This document shows, piece after piece, positions 42,960 through 52,401 of a stretch of 64,000 nt of DNA. Under the pieces are notes generated by a model that was given only the letters and a program-made list of their open reading frames with translations, was not told the origin of the DNA and ran no database searches. Source of the DNA: Methylobacteriaceae bacterium (GTDB lineage: Bacteria; Pseudomonadota; Alphaproteobacteria; Rhizobiales; Beijerinckiaceae). Both the position numbers and the translations under genes were made by a program. Location of the stretch: NCBI GenBank assembly GCA_020638135.1, contig JACKJE010000001.1, positions 1 through 64,000 on the forward strand. Direction: 5' to 3'. How positions within the stretch are numbered: position 1 is the first letter of the stretch; the number at the start of each line of letters is the position of its first letter.

Positions 42960-43946
42960 TTAGAGCGTTTCGGAATTTTTGACGCGTTCGAGATCGGCGT
43001 CGACCATTTCGTGGATCATCTGTTCGAGCGTGGTCGTGGCCTGCCAGCCGAGCTTTTCCTTTGCCTTGTCGGGATTGCCGAGCAGCACGTCGACTTCGGC
43101 CGGGCGATAGAAGGCCGGGTCGATCACGACGTGTTTCGCCATGTCGAGGCCCACGTATTCGAAGGCGATGCGGCACATGTCGCGCACCGTCGTCGTCACC
43201 CCGGTCGCCACGACATAATCGTCGGGCTTGTCCTGCTGCAGCATCAGCCACATCGCCTGAACATAATCGCGCGCATGGCCCCAGTCGCGCTTGGCGTCGA
43301 TGTTGCCGAGCCGCAATTCGCCGGCCTTGCCGAGCTTGATGCGCGCCACCCCGTCGGTGACCTTGCGGGTGACGAATTCGATGCCGCGCAGCGGGCTCTC
43401 ATGGTTGAAAAGAATGCCAGACGAAGCATGGAAGCCGAAGCTCTCGCGATAGTTCACGGTGATCCAGTGGCCGTAGAGCTTGGCGACCGCGTAAGGCGAG
43501 CGCGGATAGAAGGGCGTCTGCTCGCTCTGGCGCTCCTGCTGGATCAGACCGAACATTTCGGAGGAGGAGGCCTGGTAGAAGCGCGCCTCCGGCGCCTCGG
43601 CGCGCATGGCCTCCAGCATGTTGGTGACGCCGGTCGCGGTGATGTTGGCGGTGTGGATCGGCTGGCGCCAGGACGAGGCGACGAAGCTCTGGGCGGCGAG
43701 ATTGTAGATCTCGTGCGGGGCCGTCTCCTTGACGATGCGCACCAGGCTCGAGAGGTCGCCCATGTCGCCGTCGAGCAGGGTGACCTTGTCGGCGACGCCG
43801 AGCCAGCGCAGGCGATGATCCTCGACGCCGCGATGCGAGGAACGACGGATGACGCCGAACACCTCGTAGCCCTTGTCGATCAGGAATTGCGAGAGATAGG
43901 CCCCATCCTGGCCCGTGATGCCGGTCAGGAGCGCGCGCTTGGCCAT
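42960..43946 (-). CDS. gmd: GDP-mannose 4,6-dehydratase
   Basis: 328 residues: LLTGITGQDGAYLSQFLIDK at the N-terminus, QAASSEMFGLI-type segment (YQASSSEMFGLIQQERQSE) with the catalytic acid, SPYAVAKLYGHW (Y-x3-K) and PRDWG-type AKRDWGHARDYVQAMWLMLQ. It makes GDP-4-keto-6-deoxymannose, the precursor of GDP-L-fucose (via Fcl at 51463) or GDP-rhamnose. It is separated from fcl by about 8 kb, so the two are not in one operon. Confidence 0.96.
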   Translation of the reverse strand: MAKRALLTGITGQDGAYLSQFLIDKGYEVFGVIRRSSHRGVEDHRLRWLGVADKVTLLDGDMGDLSSLVRIVKETAPHEIYNLAAQSFVASSWRQPIHTANITATGVTNMLEAMRAEAPEARFYQASSSEMFGLIQQERQSEQTPFYPRSPYAVAKLYGHWITVNYRESFGFHASSGILFNHESPLRGIEFVTRKVTDGVARIKLGKAGELRLGNIDAKRDWGHARDYVQAMWLMLQQDKPDDYVVATGVTTTVRDMCRIAFEYVGLDMAKHVVIDPAFYRPAEVDVLLGNPDKAKEKLGWQATTTLEQMIHEMVDADLERVKNSETL

Positions 43947-44019
43947 GAAAAGTCCTCAAAACGGGGCGCTTTCGCCCTCGGGTCGGCCGCGCTGCGGGTG
44001 AGCGCGCGACAAAACAGGT

Positions 44020-44043
44020 CCGGCCGCCGGAACGGGCGGCCGG
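44020..44043 (-). terminator. Terminator-like hairpin after membrane methyltransferase gene
   Basis: CCGGCCGCC and GGCGGCCGG pair perfectly over nine bases around GGAACG. On the minus strand the stem is followed by GACCTGTTTTGTC. It sits between the stop of the 44128-44778 gene and the start of gmd on the same strand, so it could end the first transcript. Confidence 0.5.
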
Positions 44044-44127
44044 GAGATGCGCCGCAATAGCAAAGGCGAGCTTGGGTAGGCAAGTTTGGGGCCCCGAGGC
44101 CGGCGGACCCCGCCTAGGGTTCCGTGT

Positions 44128-44778
44128 TCAATATAGGCCGGGAAGCAGACGCGCCGTGCGAGCGGCATAATCGTCGTAGGCCGGAAAGCCCCGCCGCAGA
44201 GCGCCTTCCTCGAAATGCATGCGTGGAAACTGGGCGGCGACGGCAAATATCCAGAGCAGCAACGACCACGGCAGGGCGAACTGGAGGGCCAGACCGAACA
44301 GCGCCACGAATTCGGCGAGGTAGAGCGGATGCCGCACTACGCGGTAGGGGCCACTGGTCACGAGCATGCGCGCCTGTGGCAGGATGCTGAAGGCGCGTCC
44401 GAGCCACAGAACGATCACAATCGAGGCGAGCGTGGCCGCCAGCACCAGGCCGTTCGAAAAAGTTAGAAGAGCGGGGCTCGCCGCGCCGCGTGGCAACAGC
44501 ACGATCGTCATCGGCGCCAGCGCGCCGAGCAGGCATATCGCGATCGCGCGCCAGTCACGCGGTTGCGCAATCGCGGCCGGGCGCAGGGCGAACAGCGCGA
44601 TCATTATGAGAGCGAAACCGGCGTTGGCGAACTGGGTGGCGCGCTCGAACGGCGCCTGCGCCCAGTCAGTCGCGCGCGCCAGTTCCAACAGCGCGGAATA
44701 GGCCACGAGCCCGAACCACGAGGCGATGGGCAGCGCTGCGAGAAGGTCCCAGAGCTTGGCGCGGACGGCGGATTGCAT
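44128..44778 (-). CDS. Isoprenylcysteine carboxyl methyltransferase-like membrane protein
   Basis: 216 residues with about five hydrophobic helices. The C-terminal part has the ICMT/PEMT-type pattern LVTSGPYRVVRHPLYLAEF (RHPxY) and an acidic segment HFEEGALRRGFPAYDDYAA, which form the SAM site in this family. Bacterial members methylate small or lipid substrates that are usually unknown; prenylated proteins are not expected. It sits between ugd and gmd on the same strand, but a role in the polysaccharide is only a guess. It begins 49 bp after the ugd stop. Confidence 0.78.
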   Translation of the reverse strand: MQSAVRAKLWDLLAALPIASWFGLVAYSALLELARATDWAQAPFERATQFANAGFALIMIALFALRPAAIAQPRDWRAIAICLLGALAPMTIVLLPRGAASPALLTFSNGLVLAATLASIVIVLWLGRAFSILPQARMLVTSGPYRVVRHPLYLAEFVALFGLALQFALPWSLLLWIFAVAAQFPRMHFEEGALRRGFPAYDDYAARTARLLPGLY

Positions 44779-44827
44779 GAAGGCGGGTTACGGCTCCTGC
44801 CGCGCCAAGTAAAGCGCTCGCCCCCAT

Positions 44828-46129
44828 TCAGCGACCAACGCTCACATAGGTGAAGCCCAAGTGCGCCATTTCGTCGGGACGGTAGACGTTGCGCAGGTCC
44901 ACGACGACGGGGAATTTGAGCAAAGTCCTGATCTTCGCCAGATCGAGCGCGCGGAACGCGTCCCATTCGGTCACCAGAACCAGCGCATCCGCCCCCTCGA
45001 TCGCCGCATAGGCGCTCTGCGCAAATTCGACATTGTCCAGCATGGCCTTGGCCTGACCCATGCCCTCGGGATCGTAGGCGCGGATTTTGGCGCCATTGTC
45101 CTGCAGCGCGGGGATCAGCATGAGCGAGGGCGCGTCGCGCATGTCGTCGGTGTTCGGCTTGAAAGTGAGGCCCAAGAGCGCGATCGTCTTGCCGCGCACC
45201 GAGCCGCCGCAGGCCGCGATCACTTTTCTGGCCATCGCGCGCTTGCGCTGGTCGTTGATCGCCACCACGGTTTCGACGATGCGCAGCGGCGCGCCCGCGT
45301 CATGCCCGGTCTTGACGAGAGCCAGCGTGTCCTTCGGAAAACAGCTTCCGCCGTAGCCAGGTCCGGCGTGCAAGAACTTGCGGCCGATGCGGTTGTCCAG
45401 ACCGATCCCTCGCGCGACATCCTGCACGTCGGCGCCGGTCGCCTCGCAGAGATCGGCGATTTCGTTGATGAAGGTGATCTTGGTCGCGAGAAAGGCGTTG
45501 GCGGCGTATTTGGTCAGCTCCGCCGTGCGCCGCGCCATGAACAGGATCGGCTGGTTGTTGAGATAGAGCGGGCGATAGGCTTCCTGCATCACGTCGCGGG
45601 CGCGCGAATCGTCGGTTCCGATGACGATGCGGTCGGGATGTTTGAAATCCGAGATTGCGGCGCCTTCACGCAGGAATTCCGGATTGGAGACGACGGCGAT
45701 CGGCGCGCCGGGCCGCACTTCGCGCACGATGCGCTCGACCTCGTCGCCGGCGCCGACAGGCACGGTCGATTTGGTGACGACGACCGCGTCCTCGCCGGCA
45801 TGTTCGGCGATTTCGCGCGCGGCGGCGTAGACATAGGTCAGGTCGGCGTAGCCGTCGCCGCGCCGCGAGGGCGTGCCGACGGCGATGAAGATCGCCTTTG
45901 CGCCGGCAACGCCGCTCGCCAGATCCGTCGTAAACGACAGGCGTCCCTCGCGCACGTTCTTGTCGACGATTTCCTTCAGGCCGGGTTCGTAGATCGGCAT
46001 GACGCCCGCCTCGAGCTGGGCGATCTTGGCCTGATCCTTGTCGATGCAAACGACGTCGTGGCCAAAGTCGGCGAAACAGACGCCCGACACCAGGCCGACA
46101 TAACCCGAACCGATCATCGCAATGCGCAT
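44828..46129 (-). CDS. ugd: UDP-glucose 6-dehydrogenase
   Basis: 433 residues: N-terminal NAD motif MRIAMIGSGYVGLVSGVCFA, ESTVPVG-type KSTVPVGAGDEV, the catalytic cysteine in GPGYGGSCFPKDT, and C-terminal GLTFKPNTDDMRDAPSLMLI. It oxidises UDP-glucose to UDP-glucuronate, which the epimerase at 47437 can turn into UDP-galacturonate. It is divergent from a universal stress protein gene; the 283-bp gap between them (46130-46412) contains no convincing gene. Confidence 0.96.
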   Translation of the reverse strand: MRIAMIGSGYVGLVSGVCFADFGHDVVCIDKDQAKIAQLEAGVMPIYEPGLKEIVDKNVREGRLSFTTDLASGVAGAKAIFIAVGTPSRRGDGYADLTYVYAAAREIAEHAGEDAVVVTKSTVPVGAGDEVERIVREVRPGAPIAVVSNPEFLREGAAISDFKHPDRIVIGTDDSRARDVMQEAYRPLYLNNQPILFMARRTAELTKYAANAFLATKITFINEIADLCEATGADVQDVARGIGLDNRIGRKFLHAGPGYGGSCFPKDTLALVKTGHDAGAPLRIVETVVAINDQRKRAMARKVIAACGGSVRGKTIALLGLTFKPNTDDMRDAPSLMLIPALQDNGAKIRAYDPEGMGQAKAMLDNVEFAQSAYAAIEGADALVLVTEWDAFRALDLAKIRTLLKFPVVVDLRNVYRPDEMAHLGFTYVSVGR

Positions 46130-46412
46130 TGTCGCGGCGCTCCGGCTGCCTCGAAGGGAGCGCCTGCCTAGCTTTTTTGCCGCGCCGGCGCAACGCGACG
46201 CGCGGTTGCGGCAGCCGACGCTGCGTGTGTCCGGCGATTACAGTCCGGGAATTATCATGGCTGCTCGACGAGGGAGGGTATGCAGGACGCCGGACGCCCG
46301 GATGTATTACGAAACGCCGTTGAGTTCCGTCGCAAAATTGGACAATACAATGCGAACTCCGGTTGATTTTCGGCGAAACCGCTAGTCGCCAGGCGAACAT
46401 GGGTTGCATGCT

Positions 46413-47216
46413 ATGAAGAAAATTCTACACGCTACCGACCTCGGCCCGCACGACGCCGTCGCCTTCGCTCATGCCCTGCGTCTTGCGATCGACGCCAAGG
46501 CGAAGCTCTATTTGCTGCATGTCGCGGATCGAGAAGGGGGGGACCATTGGTCGCAATTTCCGCATGTCCGTGAAACGCTGGGGCGCTGGGGGCTCCTGGA
46601 CCCGCGCAAGCCTCCGCAGGCCATTGAGGCCGAACTTGGTCTGCACGTCGCCAAAGTCAGCGTGCGCGCCTCGAATTTGCGACAAGCGATTGCGCAATTC
46701 GCCGAGAAGCATGATTGCGATCTGCTTGTTCTCTGGACGCATGATCGGCGCAGCCCGATGAGCTGGCTCGGCGGCGGCGCGATAGCAGTCGATATTGCGC
46801 GATCGGCGGGAATGCAATCGCTGTTCCTGCCCGGCGCTGCGTCGGGCTTCGTCGACGTCGCCACCGGTCGCACGAAGCTCGACACGGTGCTGGTTCCGGT
46901 GGACGATCAACTCGATTGTACCGACGCCCTGGACAGGATCGAGGCCACGTTACGGCTGTTCGCGCCAGACGCTCGCCTGCGACGCCTGCACATCGGTACG
47001 AACCCGCCGCGGCTGCCGACCGCCGGAGCGCGCGAATTCATGCTCCGTCAAGGCCCCGTCGTACAGACAATCATCTCGGTCGCCCATGAAACGGGCGCGG
47101 GCTTGATCGCCATGCCGACTGCTGGCCGGCATGGCGTATTTGACGCCCTGCGGGGCTCGACCACGGAACGGGTCCTACGCGAAGCCGGACTGCCGATCCT
47201 CGCAGCGCCGGTCTGA
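46413..47216 (+). CDS. Universal stress protein
   Basis: 267 residues. The N-terminal Usp domain starts MKKILHATDLGPHDAVAFAH; the C-terminal domain ends GVFDALRGSTTERVLREAGL with the G-S-T-T-E-R-V loop of ATP-binding UspA proteins. It differs from the other universal stress protein in the window, which lacks this loop. The ATG at 46413 is used rather than a TTG at 46404. It is the only plus-strand gene between the transketolase genes and the GT2 gene at 61339, an insertion in the polysaccharide region. A further 220 bp to the next gene (convergent) hold nothing recognisable. Confidence 0.85.
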   Translation: MKKILHATDLGPHDAVAFAHALRLAIDAKAKLYLLHVADREGGDHWSQFPHVRETLGRWGLLDPRKPPQAIEAELGLHVAKVSVRASNLRQAIAQFAEKHDCDLLVLWTHDRRSPMSWLGGGAIAVDIARSAGMQSLFLPGAASGFVDVATGRTKLDTVLVPVDDQLDCTDALDRIEATLRLFAPDARLRRLHIGTNPPRLPTAGAREFMLRQGPVVQTIISVAHETGAGLIAMPTAGRHGVFDALRGSTTERVLREAGLPILAAPV

Positions 47217-47436
47217 CGGACTCACGAACCGCGCCGCGCGCTTGCCGTAGCATCATGCCGGCGTAAGGAGCAGGTGCGGGACGGTAGATTCAGGGGGACG
47301 GCTCATCGGGCGCTATCGAAGGACTTGCGCCATGCCATTGCATGTCGACGAAATTTCCCGCCGCGCCGCCAAGCGCGCGCACGCCTGCTGATCCGCGATC
47401 GCGATTGAGGGCGCACGGAGCATTTGCGGCCGCGCT

Positions 47437-48453
47437 TTAACCGGCCAAGCCCGAACTCGCGAGATAGTCGCGCCGCCATTTGACAAGGGCGGCGACGCCG
47501 TCCGCGATCCCGGTCGAAGGCCGATAGCCTGTCAGCGATTCTAGAAGATCGCAGTTTGCAAAGGTGACGGGCACATCGCCCTGCTGCATCGGCAGATAGT
47601 TGCGGATCGCCGTGCGCCCTGTCGCGCGCTCGAGTTCGGCGATGAAGTCCATAAGATGAGCCGGCGCGCCGCGCCCGATGTTGACAACCCTGAACGGGCC
47701 GTCCGGCGAGAGCGTGTCGCCGGCGCAGGCCGGTTCGCCTGCGGACGGAACACAATCGACCAGCCGAACGATCGCTTCGACGAGATCATCGATGTAGGTA
47801 AAGTCGCGCAGCATGTCGCCATGATTGTAGACATCGATCGCACGGCCTTCCTCGATCGCTTCGAGAAATTTCAACGGCGCCATGTCCGGCCGGCCCCAAG
47901 GGCCATAGACCGTGAAGAATCGGAACATGGTGGTCGGCAGGCGCCATAGATGCGCGTAGGAGTGCCCCATCAGTTCGGTCGATTTCTTCGTCGCGGCATA
48001 GAGCGTAATCGGCCGGTCGGTGACATTGGTCTCGTAGAACGGCGTCTGGGCGCTCACGCCGTAGACCGAACTCGTCGAGGCCATCAGCAGGTGGCGCGGC
48101 GGAGCGGCGCGCGCGCATTCCATCAGATTGAAGGCGCCAACGAGATTGGACTCGATATAGGCGCGCGGATTCTCAAGGCTGTAGCGAACGCCTGCCTGTG
48201 CAGCAAGATGCACGACGACATCGGGCGCGGCGGCTTGGTACGCCGCCTCCAGCGCCGCCATGTTTTCGAGCTGGCCCACCGTATTGCGAAAGCCGTTCGT
48301 GCGCGCGAGCAGCGCCAGCCGCCGCTCCTTCAGGGCGATGTCGTAGTAGGGCGTCATCGCATCGTAGCCGTCGACCAGATGACCGTCGGCGAGAAGGCGT
48401 TTGCAGAGGTGAAAGCCGATGAAGCCGGCTGATCCTGTCACGAGAAATCGCAT
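47437..48453 (-). CDS. UDP-glucuronate 4-epimerase-like NAD-dependent epimerase
   Basis: 338 residues of the extended SDR family: MRFLVTGSAGFIGFHLCKRL, VVHLAAQAGVRYSLENPRAY (a segment shared with UDP-glucuronate 4-epimerases such as LpsL and Cap1J), STSSVYG and LYAATKKSTELM (Y-x3-K), and RFFTVYGPWGRPDMAP. With ugd it would supply UDP-galacturonate. It is the last gene of the long minus-strand polysaccharide run, 179 bp after the O-acyltransferase. The start at 48453 directly precedes the NAD motif; 48471 is also open. Confidence 0.9.
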   Translation of the reverse strand: MRFLVTGSAGFIGFHLCKRLLADGHLVDGYDAMTPYYDIALKERRLALLARTNGFRNTVGQLENMAALEAAYQAAAPDVVVHLAAQAGVRYSLENPRAYIESNLVGAFNLMECARAAPPRHLLMASTSSVYGVSAQTPFYETNVTDRPITLYAATKKSTELMGHSYAHLWRLPTTMFRFFTVYGPWGRPDMAPLKFLEAIEEGRAIDVYNHGDMLRDFTYIDDLVEAIVRLVDCVPSAGEPACAGDTLSPDGPFRVVNIGRGAPAHLMDFIAELERATGRTAIRNYLPMQQGDVPVTFANCDLLESLTGYRPSTGIADGVAALVKWRRDYLASSGLAG

Positions 48454-48632
48454 GTTCAATGCCTGCCGCACTTGGCGGCTCCCGTCAAACGGCGAGTACG
48501 TCGCGCGCCCCGCTCAGCTGGCGCCGGCAACCTTGCGCGCTGCGGATCGCCAAATAGCGGGCGACCAGTGCGACCACCGTTTTCCCCATCCCGCCAATAT
48601 TCGACCGCGAATGCGCCGACCGACGGCATGGC

Positions 48633-50024
48633 CTAGAACTGGAAGTAGATGAATGTGTTTCCCGGCCCGCGGAAGAACACGCATGCGACCAGCGTCAGAA
48701 CGAGCGTTGCCGCCTCCCAGGCGGGAATTGTTCGCGTGTCGCTCCTTTTGTCCAGCCGCCATGTGTAGAATTCGTGGACGACGCCAACGGCCAGGAAGAG
48801 CAGGGCCGTAGTCGAAAAGTTGATACTGAGCGACGATGGGCTCAGCATTCTGCCGACAATGCCCAGGGCCTGCTCAATACTTGTCGCGCGGAAGAATATC
48901 CAGGCTATCCAAACCTGGGCTACCACGATCGCCCATCCGGCGACGGCGCCAAGAGGCAGTCTTGAAAGGCGCTGTGGCCAGCCGGTTGCGCGTTCGAGGC
49001 TCAGGAAACCGGCATGGATGACGCCCCACATGACATAGGTAAGCCCCGGGCCATGCCAGATCGCCGACAGCACCATCGTGATGAAGAGATTGCGGTGCCC
49101 CAGCAACTCGCCGCGCCGGGATCCCCCCAGCGGGATGTAGACGTAATCCCGGAACCAAGTCGAAAGCGAAATGTGCCAACGCTCCCAGAATTCCCTGAGG
49201 GAAGTCGATGTGTAGGGATGGGCGAAGTTCAGCGTGAACTCGTAGCCCATCCATTTTGCGAGACCGCGCGCGATATCGCTGTAGCCGCTGAAGTCACAAT
49301 AGATCTGCATCGCGAACATCGTCGCAATGATCCACCACTCTGCGCCGGTGTGCAGCGACGCCGCTCCGCCGAACGCGTCGTTGATCGTCAGCGCGAGATT
49401 GTCGGCGATCACGACTTTCTTGAAATAGCCGTGTGTGATGAGGCGCAATCCCTCGAACCGCTCGACACGGTCTGGAACGCGCGCTTCGATCAGCTGCGGC
49501 AGGAGCTTGCTGGCGCGCATGATCGGGCCGGCGACAAGATGCGGGAACATTGAGATCGCCGCCAGGAAGTGCAGAAAGCTGTGCGTCGGCTCGCACTTTC
49601 CTTGATATACGTCGATCGTATAGCTCATCGACTGGAAGGTGTAGAAACTGATGCCGACCGGAAGGATCCACTGCACGACCGGAAGGCCGAGATCGAGTCC
49701 GAAATGAGCCGCCGAGGCGTTCAGCCCTTGTGCGACGACAAAAGAATATTTGAACAACCCGAGCACAAACAAATTGACCACGATCGAGAATATGAGAACC
49801 GGTCGGGCAATCCTGCGGTGTCGGTAGATGAGAAGACCGGCGCAGAAGTCGACAAAGCCGGTCGCAACGAGAAGCAGCACATATCGCCAGTCCCACCAGC
49901 CGTAAAAGAAGAGCGAGAAGACGACGATATAAATCCAGCGCCGCGGCGCGGTCTGCCGGGCGATGGGCCATCCCAACATGAACACGCAAAAGAAGACAAG
50001 AAATACGAATGAATTAAACAGCAT
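48633..50024 (-). CDS. MBOAT O-acyltransferase (AlgI-like)
   Basis: 463 residues with ten or more hydrophobic segments. AlgI-type marks are LPVGISFYTFQSMSYTIDVY, FPHLVAGPIMRASKLLPQL, CDFSGYSDIARGLAKWMGY, FWERWHISLSTWFRDYVYIP and the catalytic histidine in SAIWHGPGLTYVMWG. It moves acyl groups, usually acetyl, across the inner membrane for polysaccharide O-acylation. The start is the ATG at 50024 (MLFNSFVFLVFFCVF). The SGNH-like protein encoded 357 bp upstream is its probable partner, as in AlgI with AlgJ/AlgX. Confidence 0.92.
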   Translation of the reverse strand: MLFNSFVFLVFFCVFMLGWPIARQTAPRRWIYIVVFSLFFYGWWDWRYVLLLVATGFVDFCAGLLIYRHRRIARPVLIFSIVVNLFVLGLFKYSFVVAQGLNASAAHFGLDLGLPVVQWILPVGISFYTFQSMSYTIDVYQGKCEPTHSFLHFLAAISMFPHLVAGPIMRASKLLPQLIEARVPDRVERFEGLRLITHGYFKKVVIADNLALTINDAFGGAASLHTGAEWWIIATMFAMQIYCDFSGYSDIARGLAKWMGYEFTLNFAHPYTSTSLREFWERWHISLSTWFRDYVYIPLGGSRRGELLGHRNLFITMVLSAIWHGPGLTYVMWGVIHAGFLSLERATGWPQRLSRLPLGAVAGWAIVVAQVWIAWIFFRATSIEQALGIVGRMLSPSSLSINFSTTALLFLAVGVVHEFYTWRLDKRSDTRTIPAWEAATLVLTLVACVFFRGPGNTFIYFQF

Positions 50025-50381
50025 GAGGCGAAACCTCGAAGTCGCGTCGCGCAATCGTCGCCAATCGGCGCATCGCGACGGCTTGCAGCGCGCCGTCAGA
50101 CGCCAGTCCGTTGCGCACACCCGCCTCACGCGCAGGGAGACGTTCAGCCGCTCGCGACCTGTTGGGTTCGGCAAGCTCTCGCCGTTGGCCGCCTGCGTTC
50201 GGGCCCGTCGCGAGCTGTTCGGGCCGGCGGAAAAGCCTCGGACGGCTCGGCTGATGCGTCCCGGCTTGCGCGTGCGGTTGCGAGCAGGGGTTACGCGATC
50301 CGACCACGGGTCGGCGCTGCGAATCGCCGCATCCGCCGCCGATCGCTTCCGGGCGTTGAGCCAGCGTAGGAGGCGGACGGA
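50025..50381. other. 357-bp intergenic stretch, no gene recognised
   Basis: The stretch lies between two minus-strand genes of the O-acylation pair. Open frames cross it on both strands, but their translations are Arg-rich and unlike any family, so they look like GC-driven chance frames. No tRNA, repeat or strong terminator was seen. It is unusually long for a gap inside this cluster and could hold a promoter or a decayed gene. Confidence 0.5.
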
Positions 50382-51308
50382 TCATGTTGCGGGCATATTC
50401 CGGATCGCGCGCCCTAGCCTTTGCGAGAAGAGGTCCACGCTCGTCGCGGTCACATGGCTTCCGTCCGCAAGCGTGAGACCCTTGGCGTCGATTTCGATCC
50501 AGCGGCCGCCGGCGTTCGTGAACTGCTCGACGAAGTAATGCTGATCGAACGCGCTTGCCTTCTCTGCATCGAAGATCGCCGGCGAGACGGGCGGCCGAAA
50601 CGCATATACGGCGATGCCCTTCGATCGCCAAAGCCTGACCCGGTCGATCAGGGCGGCGATATGCGGCTCCGAGACCTGGTTGCCGACAAATATCGTGGAA
50701 TAGGTCTTCAGGTCCTGGTTGATGTCGGCGGGTTTGATCTCAACGGACATGAGACCGTCCCTATAGAAATTCTTGGCGGTAGATTTCCCGCGCAAGTGCA
50801 TCACAATCGCGGACAGCATGAACGGACGCATCGTCGAAATGGGATAGCTGAGATACTTCTGGCCCATGACATCCAGGAATTCCCGGCTGTTCTCCTCCGC
50901 ATAGCCGCTGACGGCCATGTTCAGCGGCGTGAGGGAACGCGGAGTTATGCCGAGCACGATGGTCTTGCGCTGGCTGTTCGCATCGAGCTTGCTCTCGATC
51001 GCGTCGAGATATTCGCGCGTATATCCGACGAAGTTGAAGCCGAAATTGTAAACTCGTCCGCCGGTTTCGCCTGCGACGGCTTTCGGCGAGACGTCGCACA
51101 GCACGCGCGAGTCTCCGGCGAACACCATGTCGTAAACCGGGGGCTGATCGATCTTCATCCGCCAGAATGCGTCGCGCGTCAGCTCCGACTCGCTGCCCTC
51201 CGGAGGACGGAGCACGCCGATCAGAACGACGAGGAGCAGCGCCGCGATCACGACGAACTGCGTCGGATCGACGCGCGTTTCCAAGGGTCGTCTGATCCGT
51301 GTCACCAC
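50382..51308 (-). CDS. SGNH/GDSL-like membrane-anchored protein, O-acylation partner
   Basis: 308 residues. One N-terminal membrane helix (VVIAALLLVVLIGVL, about residues 20-35) anchors a periplasmic domain. It has an SGNH-type block I, MVFAGDSRVLCDV, with the nucleophile Ser in GDS, and a late block V LADGSHVTATSVDLFSQRLG supplying the D-x-x-H pair. This resembles AlgJ/AlgX-type or DUF1574-like proteins that finish polysaccharide acetylation. The family is not named with certainty. It is upstream of the MBOAT gene on the same strand, which supports the pairing. Confidence 0.72.
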   Translation of the reverse strand: MVTRIRRPLETRVDPTQFVVIAALLLVVLIGVLRPPEGSESELTRDAFWRMKIDQPPVYDMVFAGDSRVLCDVSPKAVAGETGGRVYNFGFNFVGYTREYLDAIESKLDANSQRKTIVLGITPRSLTPLNMAVSGYAEENSREFLDVMGQKYLSYPISTMRPFMLSAIVMHLRGKSTAKNFYRDGLMSVEIKPADINQDLKTYSTIFVGNQVSEPHIAALIDRVRLWRSKGIAVYAFRPPVSPAIFDAEKASAFDQHYFVEQFTNAGGRWIEIDAKGLTLADGSHVTATSVDLFSQRLGRAIRNMPAT

Positions 51309-51462
51309 GTAAAGCCCTCAATCCGCCGGGCGCGATCCGTTGCGCCACATCTCGATACAGCGAGAGGAGCGACTGGGCTCGGCCTTTTTCGCCGAATGCC
51401 CGCTGCGGAGCGTCGGCGCGCCATCGATTGTCGGAGTTCCGTGAGCAAGAATGGACGTGCGT

Positions 51463-52401
51463 TCATGCGGCCCTGTTCTTTGCGTCGATATTGGCAAGGT
51501 ACCAGCGATAGGTCGAGGCGATCCCATCGTCAAACGAGATTTCGGGCTTCCATCCCAAAGCGCGAATGCGGCTCGAATCCATGATTTTTCGCGGTGTGCC
51601 GTCGGGCTTGCTCACGTCGAACACGATATCGCCCGAGAACCCGACGACACGCGCTATCGTCTCGGCGAGTTCGCGAATTGTGACATCGAAGCCGGCGCCA
51701 CAATTGATGTGTTCGTACTCGTCGTAATTGTCATGACACCAAACGACGCCTCGGGCCAGGTCGTCGACATGCAGGAATTCGCGTAACGGCGCGCCCGTCC
51801 CCCACACGACGACTTCCTTCGCGCTGGTGACTTTCGCTTCGTGGAATTTGCGCATGAGCGCCGGCATCACATGGCTCGTCTCGAGATTGAAGTTGTCGTT
51901 CGGCCCGTAGAGATTACAGGGCATGACGGAGACGTAGCGGCGGCCGTACTGCTTTCGGTACGCCTGGCACGTCATGATCCCCGAAATTTTGGCGATGGCG
52001 TACCATTCGTTGGTCGGTTCGAGTGGACCGGTCAGCAGCGAGGATTCCTTGATCGGTTGCTCGGCGAATTTGGGATAGATGCAGGAGGAGCCGAGGAACA
52101 CCAGACGGTCCACGCCGGCCTTGTGCGCGCCATGGATGACGTTCGTCTGGATCGTCAGGTTGTCGTAGATGAAATCGGCAGGATAGGTCGAGTTGGCGAT
52201 AATGCCGCCAACCTTCGCTGCGGCAAACACGATCGAGGTCGGCTTATTGGCGCGCAGCCAGAATTCGACCTCGTCCTGTTTGCGAAGGTCTAGAATAGAC
52301 CGGTCGACCGTGATGACATTACGGCCTTGTGAGCAGAAAAGACGTGTAATCGCGGAGCCGACCATACCTCGATGGCCCGCAACCCAAATCCGTTCGTCCA
52401 C
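51463..52401 (-). CDS. fcl: GDP-L-fucose synthase
   Basis: 312 residues: IWVAGHRGMVGSAITRLF at the N-terminus, AAAKVGGIIANSTYPADFIY, the catalytic serine in FLGSSCIYPKFAEQPI, NEWYAIAKISGI (Y-x3-K) and SVMPCNLYGPNDNF. It epimerises and reduces GDP-4-keto-6-deoxymannose, the product of Gmd, to GDP-L-fucose. The full length and all catalytic motifs are present. Gaps of 154 bp downstream and 305 bp upstream set it apart from its neighbours, so it may be transcribed on its own. Confidence 0.96.
   Translation of the reverse strand: MDERIWVAGHRGMVGSAITRLFCSQGRNVITVDRSILDLRKQDEVEFWLRANKPTSIVFAAAKVGGIIANSTYPADFIYDNLTIQTNVIHGAHKAGVDRLVFLGSSCIYPKFAEQPIKESSLLTGPLEPTNEWYAIAKISGIMTCQAYRKQYGRRYVSVMPCNLYGPNDNFNLETSHVMPALMRKFHEAKVTSAKEVVVWGTGAPLREFLHVDDLARGVVWCHDNYDEYEHINCGAGFDVTIRELAETIARVVGFSGDIVFDVSKPDGTPRKIMDSSRIRALGWKPEISFDDGIASTYRWYLANIDAKNRAA

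Noticed and set aside
41757..44060. 767-codon plus-strand frame opposite rmlB and gmd
   Set aside because: Antisense of two fully supported genes, no own ribosome site or domain.
46325..46375. FNR/FixK-like site before the universal stress protein at 46413
   Set aside because: TTG and CAA pieces are present but never with six or eight bases between the correct half-sites.
50014..50631. 205-codon minus-strand frame in the gap between the O-acylation genes
   Set aside because: Arg-rich translation, overlaps the SGNH-like gene in another frame and has no recognisable domain.
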